Of a stretch of 64,000 nt of DNA, positions 44,863 to 54,479 are shown one piece after another. The number at the start of each line of letters is the position of its first letter. The first letter of the stretch is position 1. A program made the translations under genes and the position numbers. The stretch covers positions 1,054,001 to 1,118,000 of the forward strand of contig NZ_JMQM01000001.1 of NCBI RefSeq assembly GCF_000733725.1, given 5' to 3'. This DNA comes from Nitratireductor basaltis (lineage in GTDB: Bacteria > Pseudomonadota > Alphaproteobacteria > Rhizobiales > Rhizobiaceae). The notes beneath the pieces are model-generated. The model did not search any database. It was not told the origin of the DNA and was given only the letters and a program-made list of their open reading frames with translations.

Positions 44863-47607
44863 ATGCCAAACAAGATGTTGATAGACGCGTCTCATCCCGA
44901 GGAGACGCGCGTTGTTGTCACTCGCGGTAGCCGCATTGAAGAGTTTGACTTCGAATCACAGGACAAAAAGCAGTTAAGAGGAAATATCTATCTCGCTCGC
45001 GTCACGCGGGTTGAACCATCACTCCAGGCTGCTTTCGTGGAATATGGCGGCAATCGCCATGGCTTTCTCGCGTTCAGTGAGATCCATCCTGACTACTACC
45101 AGATCCCTGTTGCCGACCGGCAGGCCTTGCTTGAAGCAGAGGCTCAGGAGGCTGGCGATGCGGACGATGACGGCGACGAGCCGGAAGTTTCTGCCGCCAA
45201 GTCCGGCCGGAAGCGTCGGCGCAACTCAAAGCGATCCAAGGTAGCCGATACCGACAAAGACGCAGTCCAGGCGTCCGAGGACAAGGAAGAAGCCAAGGCG
45301 CTTGCGGAAAACGGCGAGAGTGTTTCCGAGGATGTCTCGTCGTCCGACGGCGAGGACACGAACGGTTCTGCCAATGGCGATGACGGCGAAGTCGACACTG
45401 TCGGCGCTGAAGACGCAATCGACGAGGCTCAGAACCGCCGTCGTCCGGTGCGCCGCAATTACAAGATCCAGGAAGTCATCAAGCGTCGGCAGATCCTGCT
45501 CGTCCAGGTCGTCAAGGAAGAGCGCGGCAACAAGGGTGCAGCACTCACCACATATATGTCGCTTGCCGGTCGCTACTCGGTCCTCATGCCGAATACCGCA
45601 CGTGGCGGCGGCATCTCGCGCAAGATCACCAATGCACAGGATCGCAAGCGCCTGAAAGAGGTAGTGAAGAATCTCGAAGTGCCGCAGGGCATGGGTGTCA
45701 TCCTTCGCACTGCAGGCGCCAACCGCACCAAGGCTGAGATCAAGCGCGACTATGATTATCTCATGCGCATGTGGGAAAAGGTCCGCACATTGACGCTCGA
45801 ATCCGCAGCCCCTGCCCTCGTCTATGAGGAAGGCAGTCTGATCAAACGCTCGGTTCGCGATCTCTACAACAAGGATATCGACGAGATTCTCGTTGCCGGC
45901 GAGGAAGGCTATCGCGAGGCAAAAGACTTCATGCGCATGCTGATGCCGAGCCATGCGAAGGTCGTTCAGCCCTATCGTGACACGGTTCCGATCTTCGCGC
46001 GTAACGGGATCGAAGGTCAGCTCGACAAGATGGTGCAGCCGCAGGTTACGTTGAAGTCCGGCGGATATATCATCATTAATCAGACCGAAGCGCTGGTCGC
46101 CATCGACGTCAATTCCGGTCGCTCCACGAAGGAGCATTCGATCGAAGACACGGCACTCCAGACTAATCTGGAAGCTGCCGAAGAAGTCGCGCGCCAGCTT
46201 CGCCTGCGCGATCTTGCCGGTCTTATCGTGATCGATTTCATCGACATGGAAGAAAACCGCAACAATCGTGCGGTCGAAAAGAAGCTGAAGGAATGTCTGA
46301 AAAACGACCGGGCGCGCATCCAGGTCGGTCGTATTTCACATTTCGGCTTGCTTGAAATGTCGCGTCAGCGCATCCGCGCCAGCGTTCTTGAAAGCACGAT
46401 GCAGCCCTGCCCCACTTGCGGTGGTACCGGTCATGTGCGTTCGGAATCTTCCGTTGCGCTTCTGGTTGTTCGCGCGATCGAAGAATATCTGCTCAAGGAT
46501 GCCCGCAACAATATCAGTGTCCACACACCAGCCTCAACCGCGCTCTACCTGCTCAATCACAAGCGACAGAACCTTGTTGAACTCGAAGAACGCTTCGGTG
46601 TGACGATCACGATTGAAGCTGACGAGAAGATCGGCGGACAGCACTACCAGATCGTGAAGGGCGAGGCCTCCGCACGTGAAGGCACGGTGACCGCGGATGC
46701 CATCGAAGCCCAGCTGCGCGAAGTCGAGCCGGAGCCTGAAGAGGTAGCCGAAGCCTCGGTCGAGAGCGACAATGCGCAAGTCGATGGCGGCGAGAATGGC
46801 AATGGCAGCGGGCGCAAGCGTCGGCGCAAGCGCCGGCGGCGTGGCGGGCGGGACCGCAACAACAGTCCCGACCAGCAGAATCAGCAGGATCAGGCTTCTG
46901 CGTCTTCCGACAACGATGGCGCGAATGCCGAAACCGAGGATGCTTCTGCCGAAGGCGAAAACGAAAAGTCCGCCAGTGATGATGGCGGTGCACCTGAGCG
47001 CAAGAAGCGCCATCGCGGCCGGCGGGGCGGTCGCCGCAATCGCAAGGACGACCAGTCTGCTGACGAAAATGGCGTGGAAGCGGAATCTGAATCCTCGCAG
47101 ATTGACGGTGAAGCGGCCGCTGCCTCGGCAGAAGGAGAGGCTGTTTCCGAAACCGGGGTGGAAGATGCGGCTCCTGCAACGGATACTGGTTCCGAGCAGT
47201 CGACCGAGAGTTCCGCAGGTGCCGAGGAAAAGCCGGAAGAGCCGGTGAAGAAGCCACGTCGCCGTTCGCGCACACGCAAGACGGCAGTGGCCGAAACATC
47301 GCCCGAGGCTCAGCCCGATCCGGCAGATGATGGCGCGGTTGGTGCTGCGTCCGATGCGGTCGTTGCAGATCCTAAGCCTGAAGCTGAAGTCGTGACGAAG
47401 GCCGTGGAAACACCGTCAGAAACGGTTGCTGAGCCTGGTGAAGCTGAACCAGAAGAACGCTCGGACGAAACCGTGAGTGCTGACAACGGGGACAGCTCAC
47501 CCTCCAGGGACAAGGAGGATCAGAAAACGCCAGAACCCGTTGTTTCGTCCTCCACCGATTCCGCCCCTCGCAAAACCGGTTGGTGGCAAAGAAAAAGCTT
47601 CTTCTGA
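44863..47607 (+). CDS. rne: Ribonuclease E (Rne/Rng family)
   Basis: Essential endoribonuclease for mRNA decay and rRNA/tRNA processing, core of the degradosome; 914 residues. N-terminal catalytic half: S1 domain (RGNIYLARVTRVEPSLQAAF, then YISL-like TTYMSLAGRYSVLMP) split by an acidic insert at about residues 95-195, typical of alphaproteobacteria; DNase-I-like region with AIDVNSGR and IVIDFIDM carrying metal-binding Asp residues; Zn-link C516-P-T-C519. The C-terminal half is low complexity with Arg-rich RNA-binding blocks (RKRRRKRRRRGG near 650; RHRGRRGGRRNR near 715) and ends in GWWQRKSFF, a conserved rhizobial tail. Followed 9 bp later by a terminator. Confidence 0.96.
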   Translation: MPNKMLIDASHPEETRVVVTRGSRIEEFDFESQDKKQLRGNIYLARVTRVEPSLQAAFVEYGGNRHGFLAFSEIHPDYYQIPVADRQALLEAEAQEAGDADDDGDEPEVSAAKSGRKRRRNSKRSKVADTDKDAVQASEDKEEAKALAENGESVSEDVSSSDGEDTNGSANGDDGEVDTVGAEDAIDEAQNRRRPVRRNYKIQEVIKRRQILLVQVVKEERGNKGAALTTYMSLAGRYSVLMPNTARGGGISRKITNAQDRKRLKEVVKNLEVPQGMGVILRTAGANRTKAEIKRDYDYLMRMWEKVRTLTLESAAPALVYEEGSLIKRSVRDLYNKDIDEILVAGEEGYREAKDFMRMLMPSHAKVVQPYRDTVPIFARNGIEGQLDKMVQPQVTLKSGGYIIINQTEALVAIDVNSGRSTKEHSIEDTALQTNLEAAEEVARQLRLRDLAGLIVIDFIDMEENRNNRAVEKKLKECLKNDRARIQVGRISHFGLLEMSRQRIRASVLESTMQPCPTCGGTGHVRSESSVALLVVRAIEEYLLKDARNNISVHTPASTALYLLNHKRQNLVELEERFGVTITIEADEKIGGQHYQIVKGEASAREGTVTADAIEAQLREVEPEPEEVAEASVESDNAQVDGGENGNGSGRKRRRKRRRRGGRDRNNSPDQQNQQDQASASSDNDGANAETEDASAEGENEKSASDDGGAPERKKRHRGRRGGRRNRKDDQSADENGVEAESESSQIDGEAAAASAEGEAVSETGVEDAAPATDTGSEQSTESSAGAEEKPEEPVKKPRRRSRTRKTAVAETSPEAQPDPADDGAVGAASDAVVADPKPEAEVVTKAVETPSETVAEPGEAEPEERSDETVSADNGDSSPSRDKEDQKTPEPVVSSSTDSAPRKTGWWQRKSFF

Positions 47608-47616
47608 GACATCAAG

Positions 47617-47640
47617 GGCCCGCCTCGTGCGGGCCTTTCT
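47617..47640 (+). terminator. Intrinsic terminator of rne
   Basis: GGCCCGC (47617-47623), loop CTCGT, GCGGGCC (47629-47635), then TTTCT. Ends the rne transcript. Confidence 0.85.
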
Positions 47641-47739
47641 CGTATCGGCAGCGCAGGGAGGAGGATGTCGCCATCAAATGAACTTGATTGGCAGGGAGTT
47701 CTCTTCCAAACATTTTGTAGCTCCACTAACTTCAACGGC

Positions 47740-49116
47740 ATGAACATGTTTTCGCGAAGCAGGCGTTCCTTTGTCTCCCGGTTGGGCGTTGCCATAACTG
47801 TTGGCGCATCCCTCGTCCTGACGAGCCTGCCCGCAACGGCGCAACGCAGCGTGCCTGTCGTTCGCGACGCGGAGATCGAGAGGTATGTGGAGGACGTTGC
47901 CAGTCCCATTCTCAAGGCCGCGGGGCTCCAGTCAGGTGTTGACCTCATCCTGGTCAACGACCACCGGTTCAATGCCTTTGTCGCCGGGCGCAGGATCTTT
48001 CTTCACACCGGCGCACTGCTGACTGCCGAAACGCCGAACGAGATCGCTGGCGTATTGGCGCATGAGGCGGGACATATCGCAGGTGGCCACCAGGAGCGGC
48101 TGCGTCAACAGATGGCACGTGCGCAGACAATGGCTGTGGTCGCAATGCTTGCGGGCATCGGTGCAGGAGTTGCTGGTGCTGCTGCGGATCTTCCAGGTCT
48201 GCCCCAGGCTGGAATGGGGATAGCGGCCGGAGGTACCGAAGCGGCGCGGCGCAGTGTCCTTGGTTACCAGCGGGGCGAGGAACTGACGGCTGATCGTACC
48301 GCGATAGAATATCTGAACCGCACCAAGCAGTCAGCGGCTGGCATGCTCAAAACCTTCGACCGCATGGCGCGGGACCTGTCGCTGTCCGGCGTGAATGTGG
48401 ATCCCTATCAGTCAAGCCATCCCATGCCGAGAGACAGGCTTGCAACGCTCGAAACGCTGGCTCGCCAAAGTCCCTATTATGCCGTTCAGGATCCTGCAGC
48501 TCTCAGAACGCGTCATGATCTCGTTCGCGCGAAGATCGCGGCCTATACCGGTGGCGCCAACGCTGTCCGCCGCGTTTTTCGCGGACAGTCAAACAATCTG
48601 GGTGCCGTCTATGGCGAGACCATCGCGACATATCTCAATGGCAGTTCCCGCGACGCGCTGGCACGCGTGGAGCGGCTGATCGCGGCGCAGCCAAGCAACC
48701 CGTATTTCCACGAATTGAAGGGAGAGATACTGCTGAAGGCCAACAATCCGGCAGCCGCTGCAAATGCTTATGCCAAGGCAATACAGCTTGCTCCCGGCAA
48801 TCCCGGGCTTCTGCAGATCGGCTATGGACGCGCATTGCTTGCTACCGGGCAGCCAGAGCATGTTCGCAAGGCCGCCGAGATTTTGAAGGCAGCTCTCACT
48901 CGCGAGCCGGAATATGCTGCAGGCTACCGTTTCCTGGCTCAGGCCTATGGGCAGCTGGGCGATGTCGGCGCAGCGGAACTGGCCACAGCCGAGGGCCACT
49001 ATCACAGCGGACAGGTCAGGGAAGCCAAGATCTTCGCCGCACGTGCTCAGCAGCGTCTGCAGCGCGGGACACCCAACTGGTTGCGTGCACAAGACATTAT
49101 CAATGCGCGCAATTGA
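47740..49116 (+). CDS. M48 family metalloprotease with TPR repeats (BepA-like)
   Basis: 458-residue periplasmic Zn protease related to BepA, which assists outer-membrane protein assembly and degrades misfolded LptD. Start ATG 47740 (or 47746) gives a signal peptide ending SLPATAQ near residue 35. The Zn motif HEAGH is at residues 108-112 and the third ligand Glu lies in RGEELTADRTAIEYL. The C-terminal ~150 residues (HELKGEILLKANNPAAAANA and following) form tetratricopeptide repeats. No clear Shine-Dalgarno precedes either start. The adjacent periplasmic thiol protein (50 bp downstream) suggests an envelope-folding pair. Confidence 0.93.
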   Translation: MNMFSRSRRSFVSRLGVAITVGASLVLTSLPATAQRSVPVVRDAEIERYVEDVASPILKAAGLQSGVDLILVNDHRFNAFVAGRRIFLHTGALLTAETPNEIAGVLAHEAGHIAGGHQERLRQQMARAQTMAVVAMLAGIGAGVAGAAADLPGLPQAGMGIAAGGTEAARRSVLGYQRGEELTADRTAIEYLNRTKQSAAGMLKTFDRMARDLSLSGVNVDPYQSSHPMPRDRLATLETLARQSPYYAVQDPAALRTRHDLVRAKIAAYTGGANAVRRVFRGQSNNLGAVYGETIATYLNGSSRDALARVERLIAAQPSNPYFHELKGEILLKANNPAAAANAYAKAIQLAPGNPGLLQIGYGRALLATGQPEHVRKAAEILKAALTREPEYAAGYRFLAQAYGQLGDVGAAELATAEGHYHSGQVREAKIFAARAQQRLQRGTPNWLRAQDIINARN

Positions 49117-49165
49117 ATTTTCATTTTTGAAGACTGATTTTCAGTTCAAAAGGATCGAATTACAC

Positions 49166-49906
49166 ATGACCAGACATCTCATCACATTCGGCACTTGCGC
49201 CCTGCTCGCATTGTCGACTGCAAATACATTCGCGCAGGACAAGAAGCCCGAGACGCGCGAAGATGTCGAAACCATTGTTCGGGAGTATCTTCTGGAGAAC
49301 CCCGAGATCCTTCTTGAGATGCAGACGGTTCTGGAACAGCGTCAGCAGGAGCAACAGGCCGCTGCGCAGTCCCAGATCATTGAGGAAGCGTCCAGCAGGC
49401 TGTTCGAGAGTTCCTATGACGGTGTGATCGGCAATCCCGACGCGAGTGTCACCGTCGTGGAGTTCTTCGATTACAATTGCGGCTACTGCAAGCGCGCGCT
49501 GGCAGACATGGAAGCGATTGTTGCCGAGAATGACGACGTGAAGTTCGTGCTCAAGGAATTTCCGATACTCGGGCCTGATTCCCAAAGGGCGCATGTGGTC
49601 TCGATGGCTTTTCAGAAGCTGAAGCCCGAGGCGTATGAAGAGTTTCACTCACGTCTGCTTGGCCTTGATGCACGCGCGGATGAAGCCGCGGCCATGACGA
49701 TCGCAAAGGATCTCGGTGGCGATGAAGACGAGATACGCGAAGCCATGAAGGATCCGAAGATCATGGCCTCCTTCAGCGATACATTCGAACTGGCAAACGC
49801 ATTGCAGATAACCGGAACGCCCTCCTATGTCGTCGGCACCGAAGTCGTGTTTGGTGCTTTGGGCAAGGACGTGTTGGCCGAAAAGATCGAGCAGGCGGCG
49901 CAATAA
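49166..49906 (+). CDS. Periplasmic DsbA/DsbG-like thiol oxidoreductase
   Basis: 246 residues from ATG 49166. Signal peptide ends at ANTFAQ near residue 24. A helical N-terminal segment (about 30-80, Gln/Glu-rich) precedes the thioredoxin fold; the active site CGYC is at 105-108 in FFDYNCGYCKRALADM, and the cis-Pro loop is ITGTPSYVVG near residue 218. It resembles the DsbA-like family called BdbD or ScsC in other phyla. It probably introduces or isomerises disulfides in exported proteins. Located between the M48 protease and aroQ. Confidence 0.92.
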   Translation: MTRHLITFGTCALLALSTANTFAQDKKPETREDVETIVREYLLENPEILLEMQTVLEQRQQEQQAAAQSQIIEEASSRLFESSYDGVIGNPDASVTVVEFFDYNCGYCKRALADMEAIVAENDDVKFVLKEFPILGPDSQRAHVVSMAFQKLKPEAYEEFHSRLLGLDARADEAAAMTIAKDLGGDEDEIREAMKDPKIMASFSDTFELANALQITGTPSYVVGTEVVFGALGKDVLAEKIEQAAQ

Positions 49907-50035
49907 CGCCTCGGATTCGCGGATTTTCCCAGTTGTGGACAGGGAAAGTTGCCTCTTGCGCTCTTTTCGCGAGAGTTTAAGCCCACTATACAGACCTCAA
50001 AGTCGTCCAGGCGGCTTATCCATTGGAAACTGGTG

Positions 50036-50473
50036 ATGGCGCAAACAATCTTTGTCCTCAATGGTCCTAACCTGAACCTGCTCGGCAAGCGGGAACCGGG
50101 GATCTATGGAGGGCAGACGCTTGCAGATGTGGAGGCGGAATGCGCCAGGGAAGCCGAAGCACTCGGTTTCGAGTTGAGCTTTCGCCAGAGCAACCACGAA
50201 GGTGTTCTGGTCGATTGGCTTCATGAAGCGCGCGAGGCAGCTGCCGGGGTGGTCCTCAATCCCGGCGCATATGCGCATACTTCCATTGCGCTTCGCGACG
50301 CGATCAGCGCGATTGCACCGGTTCCGGTGATCGAGATCCACATCACCAACATTCACGCCCGCGAGTCTTTCCGGCACCATTCGACCATAGCCCCGGTCGC
50401 CGCCGGTATGATATGCGGATTGGGCCCGATAGGTTATCGTCTGGCTATACAGGCATTGGCAGCCAGGCCGTAG
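50036..50473 (+). CDS. aroQ: 3-dehydroquinate dehydratase, type II
   Basis: Third step of the shikimate pathway. 145 residues from ATG 50036, giving [21 protein letters not shown], the diagnostic N-terminus; the frame extends upstream only through unconserved residues. Catalytic Tyr lies in REPGIYGG, the catalytic His in NPGAYAHTS, with [17 protein letters not shown] binding substrate. Immediately upstream of accB (32 bp) in the conserved aroQ-accB-accC run. Confidence 0.97.
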   Translation: MAQTIFVLNGPNLNLLGKREPGIYGGQTLADVEAECAREAEALGFELSFRQSNHEGVLVDWLHEAREAAAGVVLNPGAYAHTSIALRDAISAIAPVPVIEIHITNIHARESFRHHSTIAPVAAGMICGLGPIGYRLAIQALAARP

Positions 50474-50505
50474 GGCATCAGAGGCAGGACGAAAGAGCTA
50501 CGAAG

Positions 50506-50976
50506 ATGAAAAAGAACGGTGTCGACCAGCAACTGATCCGCGATCTTGCCGGTATCCTCAATGATACTCAGCTGACCGAGATAGAAGTTGAAGAAGGCGA
50601 TCTGCGCATCCGCGTTTCGCGCCAGGCCTCCATGCATGCGGCGCAGATGGTTGCGGCAGCGCCACAGCCTGCCGCGCCAGCTCCTGCACCAGCAAGTGCG
50701 CCAGCACCAGCCGCAGAAAAATCGGCGGCTGCCAACAGCTCCAAGAATGCCGTTCCGTCGCCGATGGTTGGCACGGCATATCGTGCGTCTTCACCGGGTG
50801 CAGCTCCCTATGTGGAAGTCGGGCAGACGGTGAAGGAGGGGCAGACGCTGCTTATCATCGAAGCCATGAAGACCATGAATCAGGTCCCCTCCCCGCGTTC
50901 AGGCACCGTGACTGCGATTCTCTTCGAAGACGCGCAGCCGGTCGAATACGGCGAGCCGCTGGTCGTGATCGAATAG
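50506..50976 (+). CDS. accB: Biotin carboxyl carrier protein of acetyl-CoA carboxylase
   Basis: 156 residues from ATG 50506; carries the biotin of acetyl-CoA carboxylase, first step of fatty-acid synthesis. An N-terminal helical part (1-45), an Ala/Pro-rich flexible linker (about 46-80) and the C-terminal biotinyl domain with EAMKTMNQV, where Lys122 is biotinylated. Twelve bases separate it from accC, so both subunits are made together. Confidence 0.97.
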   Translation: MKKNGVDQQLIRDLAGILNDTQLTEIEVEEGDLRIRVSRQASMHAAQMVAAAPQPAAPAPAPASAPAPAAEKSAAANSSKNAVPSPMVGTAYRASSPGAAPYVEVGQTVKEGQTLLIIEAMKTMNQVPSPRSGTVTAILFEDAQPVEYGEPLVVIE

Positions 50977-50988
50977 GCGCTGGGGTCC

Positions 50989-52332
50989 ATGTTCCATAAA
51001 ATCCTGATAGCCAACCGAGGCGAAATCGCCCTTCGCGTTTTGCGCGCTGCCAAGGAACTCGGCATCCAGACGGTTGCCGTCCATTCCACCGCTGACGCCG
51101 ATGCGATGCATGTGCGCCTTGCAGATGAATCCGTGTGCATCGGACCGCCTGCAAGCCGTGATTCCTACCTCAACATTCATCAGATTCTCGCTGCGTGCGA
51201 AATCACCGGGGCTGATGCGGTCCATCCCGGCTACGGCTTTCTTTCGGAGAATGCCAAGTTTTCCGAGATTCTCGACGCACATAACCTGACTTTCATAGGT
51301 CCACGCGCCGAGCATATTCGGGTCATGGGCGACAAGATCGAAGCCAAGCGCACCGCGAAGCGCCTCGGAATTCCGGTGGTGCCAGGTTCCGAAGGTGCCG
51401 TGACGGATGATGTCGAGGCAAAGCGCATTGCCGCTGAGATCGGATACCCGGTACTCGTCAAGGCGTCAGCTGGTGGCGGTGGCCGCGGCATGAAGGTCGC
51501 CAAGACGGAAGCCGATCTTTCCGACGCGCTTGCCAATGCCCGCAATGAAGCTGGCGCCGCATTTGGTGATGACGCGGTCTATATCGAGAAATATCTCGCA
51601 AAGCCGCGCCATATCGAAGTCCAGATCATGGGCGACGGCAAGGGCAACGCGATCCATCTGGGCGAACGCGACTGTTCGCTTCAGCGCCGCCACCAGAAGG
51701 TTTGGGAAGAAGCCAATTCGCCAGCGCTCAATGTCGAGCAGCGGATGAAGATCGGTGAAATCTGCTCGCGTGCAGTCGCAGATCTGGGTTATTCCGGTGC
51801 CGGCACCATCGAATTTCTTTACGAGGACGGGGAGTTCTATTTCATCGAAATGAACACACGTCTTCAGGTGGAGCATCCTGTAACGGAAGCGATCACCGGC
51901 ATTGATCTTGTGCATGAGCAGATACGTGTCGCATCCGGCGGCGGTCTGTCGGTCACGCAGGATGAAGTGCGTTTCCAGGGGCACGCCATCGAATGTCGCA
52001 TCAATGCCGAGGATGCACGGACCTTCGTTCCCTCACCCGGTGTGATCACCCATTTCCACACGCCCGGCGGTCTTGGCGTACGCGTGGATTCCGGTGTCTA
52101 TTCCGGCTACAAGATCCCGCCATATTACGACAGCTTGATCGGCAAGCTGATCGTTCATGGCCGCAACCGCGTCGAATGCATGATGCGTCTGCGCCGGGCT
52201 CTTGACGAGTTCGTGGTCGATGGGATCAACTCTACCCTACCACTATTCCGTGACCTTGTTGGTAATGTCGATGTGGCCAATGGCGACTATGACATTCACT
52301 GGCTGGAGAATTATCTGGCCAACAAAGATTAG
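50989..52332 (+). CDS. accC: Biotin carboxylase subunit of acetyl-CoA carboxylase
   Basis: ATP-dependent carboxylation of biotin on AccB. 447 residues: N-terminal Rossmann-like domain (KILIANRGEIALRVLRAAKE), ATP-grasp with the Gly-rich loop KASAGGGGRGMKVA near 160 and metal-binding EMNTRLQVEHPVTE near 285, and the C-terminal GHAIECRINAED segment. Standard length. Followed 12 bp later by aat. Confidence 0.98.
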   Translation: MFHKILIANRGEIALRVLRAAKELGIQTVAVHSTADADAMHVRLADESVCIGPPASRDSYLNIHQILAACEITGADAVHPGYGFLSENAKFSEILDAHNLTFIGPRAEHIRVMGDKIEAKRTAKRLGIPVVPGSEGAVTDDVEAKRIAAEIGYPVLVKASAGGGGRGMKVAKTEADLSDALANARNEAGAAFGDDAVYIEKYLAKPRHIEVQIMGDGKGNAIHLGERDCSLQRRHQKVWEEANSPALNVEQRMKIGEICSRAVADLGYSGAGTIEFLYEDGEFYFIEMNTRLQVEHPVTEAITGIDLVHEQIRVASGGGLSVTQDEVRFQGHAIECRINAEDARTFVPSPGVITHFHTPGGLGVRVDSGVYSGYKIPPYYDSLIGKLIVHGRNRVECMMRLRRALDEFVVDGINSTLPLFRDLVGNVDVANGDYDIHWLENYLANKD

Positions 52333-52344
52333 AGCCGGGCGCTG

Positions 52345-52962
52345 ATGTCCCGGCCCTATGCACCCGGACAGCATATTCCGGTTGATCTGCTTCTGCGTGC
52401 CTATGCTTCGGGAGTATTCCCGATGGCTGAGCACGCGGATGATCCGGAAGTCTTCTGGGTGCGGCCTGAATCCCGCGGAGTTATTCCGCTCGACGGATTT
52501 CATGTGCCCCGCAGTCTGCGCAAGCTGCAGAAGCGTGCGCCATTCACGATCCGTATCGACTCTGATTTCGAAGGCGTGATCGACGGCTGTGCCGAACCCG
52601 CCGAAGGCCGCCTCGACACATGGATCAACGAGCCGATCCGTCAGGCTTATCGTGATCTGTTCGAGCTTGGCCATTGTCACACCGTCGAGGCGTGGCTTGA
52701 AGGCGAACTGGTCGGGGGGCTTTACGGGGTGACACTCGGACGCGCATTTTTCGGGGAAAGCATGTTTTCGCGCGTGTCGAACGCATCGAAGCTCTGCCTC
52801 GTACATCTCGTCGAGCGCCTACGCGAGCGCGAGTTCATGCTGCTCGACACCCAATTCACGACGGATCACCTGAAGGGTTTCGGTGCGGTCGATATACCGC
52901 GCAAGCGATATGAGCGCATGCTTGCAGAAGCGCTGGAAGGAAGCGCGACTTTCAATCCCTGA
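52345..52962 (+). CDS. aat: Leucyl/phenylalanyl-tRNA-protein transferase
   Basis: Adds Leu or Phe to N-terminal Arg/Lys of proteins, marking them for ClpAP (N-degron pathway). 205 residues: [28 protein letters not shown], then [37 protein letters not shown] and [14 protein letters not shown] are family motifs. The accC-aat linkage is conserved in rhizobia. Converges on the DUF2155 gene with 7 bp between stops. Confidence 0.96.
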   Translation: MSRPYAPGQHIPVDLLLRAYASGVFPMAEHADDPEVFWVRPESRGVIPLDGFHVPRSLRKLQKRAPFTIRIDSDFEGVIDGCAEPAEGRLDTWINEPIRQAYRDLFELGHCHTVEAWLEGELVGGLYGVTLGRAFFGESMFSRVSNASKLCLVHLVERLREREFMLLDTQFTTDHLKGFGAVDIPRKRYERMLAEALEGSATFNP

Positions 52963-52969
52963 GGCTTGA

Positions 52970-53398
52970 TCAGCCCGCGTCGGGTGGCGGTACGTCCGAT
53001 CCCGACTTGCAGCTCTTCAGCCACACATCATAGACCGCATGCTCAACCGCGTTGAGACCAGGACTTTCGGCAAACATCCAACCTGTGAAAATGCGCCGGA
53101 TCTTTCGGTCCAGCGTGATCTCATCCACCTCAACGAAGGCGTCGGTCTTGGGTTCTTCCGTCTCGGGCGAACTGTAGCAGACGCGCGGCGTGACCTGCAG
53201 TGCACCAAACTGGACGGTTTCATCCATATACACGTCGAAGGTAATGATGCGTCCGGTGATCTTGTCGATTCCGGCAAACTCGGCAACCCGGTTTTGCAGC
53301 CGTTCAGCGTGGGCGGCCGTAGCTGCCATCATGGCGATGAGAACAAGACCGGTTTTCAAGGGAGATGCCATTGGTGCAGGAAGCCCGCTTCGAATCAT
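52970..53398 (-). CDS. DUF2155 family exported protein
   Basis: 142 residues from ATG 53398; ATG 53371 and a GTG at 53413 are alternatives, and no start has a clear ribosome binding site. The sequence MASPLKTGLVLIAMMAATAAHA is a Sec signal peptide. The conserved domain includes RVAEFAGIDKITGRIITFDV and VCYSSPETEEPKTDAFVEV, characteristic of DUF2155, and FTGWMFAESPGLNAVEH. Function unknown; the gene commonly lies next to aat and the NDUFA12 gene in alphaproteobacteria. Confidence 0.9.
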   Translation of the reverse strand: MIRSGLPAPMASPLKTGLVLIAMMAATAAHAERLQNRVAEFAGIDKITGRIITFDVYMDETVQFGALQVTPRVCYSSPETEEPKTDAFVEVDEITLDRKIRRIFTGWMFAESPGLNAVEHAVYDVWLKSCKSGSDVPPPDAG

Positions 53399-53491
53399 GT
53401 TTACCGATATCACACCGGATTGTGCGAGAGTACAATCACCGCGTGTTTGAAGCGCGTTTAGCCAACAAATGTGGCGGCATACGGTCGACGA

Positions 53492-53890
53492 TCAGGATCC
53501 CGGGGTCCAGGCGTCATAGTCACCGGTAACGCGCGGGCGGTCTTCCGGTGTCAGAACGGAACCGCGCGGACGATACGCCAATGGCGTGCCCGTGAGATTC
53601 GGCAGATGCGGCTTCTGCCATTCGCGGGCAAGATAATTCTCGTCAACGGGCGCGGTATCCACCTTGTGGTGAAGCCAGCCGTGCCAGCCGGGAGGAACCT
53701 GCGAGGCTTCGGCGATATCCTTGTAGATAACCCAGCGACGCGTCCGTCCTTCAGAAGTCTTGCCGCCCTGATAATAGATGTTGCCGAATTCGTCTTCGCC
53801 GACCTTCGTGCCCTTGCGCCATGTGTGAAAACGCGTGCCAAGCGTCTGGCCGTTCCACCAGGTGAAAAACTGCAACAGAAACTTGTTCAT
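53492..53890 (-). CDS. NADH:ubiquinone oxidoreductase subunit NDUFA12 (17.2 kDa type)
   Basis: Supernumerary complex I subunit found in mitochondria and alphaproteobacteria. 132 residues from ATG 53890, with GAGG nine bases upstream. Seen: FFTWWNGQTLGTRFHTWRKG, VGEDEFGNIYYQ, RRWVIYKDIAEASQVPPGWH and WLHH, then WQKPHLPNLTGTPLAYRP. Known to sit on the peripheral arm of complex I. Separate from any nuo operon in this window. Confidence 0.94.
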   Translation of the reverse strand: MNKFLLQFFTWWNGQTLGTRFHTWRKGTKVGEDEFGNIYYQGGKTSEGRTRRWVIYKDIAEASQVPPGWHGWLHHKVDTAPVDENYLAREWQKPHLPNLTGTPLAYRPRGSVLTPEDRPRVTGDYDAWTPGS

Positions 53891-53978
53891 CACGAACCTC
53901 GCTTGGATAATGCCGGCTGGTTGCACGCGTTATGGCCGCGGCTGCGTTTGAAAGCAAGAGCTGTGCGACCAGCGTTCC

Positions 53979-54479
53979 TCAAGAATCGGGCCTCAAGCTG
54001 CGTGACAGAATGAGCGCGGGCAACTCGTCGCCATTGCCGCCACAGTCGCTTGTTCTGCCGCATTCGGAAAAGCCGTTGCGTTGATAAAATGTAAGGGCCT
54101 GCACATTGTTCTCGTCGACTTCCAGCGAGATCGTCTCCGCTTCCGGAAAGCAATCCATGACTTCGGCGAGAAGTGCTCGGCCGATACCCCTTTTCTGGTG
54201 CCGCGGCGACACGTAGAGCTGATGCAGCCTGACATCCTTCTTTTCCATCCGGGCGAAGGCCATGCCAAGTATGTTCGACCCATCGTCAGCCAACACAAAT
54301 TCCGAATGAGGCAGTGTGAGACGCTTTCGAAGCGTCTCCTGCGAATGCCACCGCGCAGTCAGCTCCGTGACTTTCTCGACCCCGTACAGCCGGTCATAGG
54401 TCGCATGCCATGTTTCGGCCAGCAATTGCTGGACGGCCGGCAGGTCTGATGGAGCGGCTGTACGAAGATAGAAAGTCAC
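53979..54479 (-). CDS. GNAT family N-acetyltransferase
   Basis: 166 residues. [20 protein letters not shown] (around residue 95) is the acetyl-CoA-binding motif A, and [19 protein letters not shown] is motif B, both standard for Gcn5-related acetyltransferases. Acceptor unknown. Its start overlaps the gatB stop by 4 bp, so it is translationally coupled to gatB and might act on the translation machinery, which is speculation. Confidence 0.9.
   Translation of the reverse strand: MTFYLRTAAPSDLPAVQQLLAETWHATYDRLYGVEKVTELTARWHSQETLRKRLTLPHSEFVLADDGSNILGMAFARMEKKDVRLHQLYVSPRHQKRGIGRALLAEVMDCFPEAETISLEVDENNVQALTFYQRNGFSECGRTSDCGGNGDELPALILSRSLRPDS

Noticed and set aside
44384-44869. 161-codon minus-strand frame in the rne leader
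   Set aside because: No ribosome binding site or family, and it would overlap the rne start; treated as non-coding.
45226-46137. 303-codon minus-strand frame antisense to rne
   Set aside because: Shadow of the RNase E catalytic half, which is strongly conserved on the plus strand.
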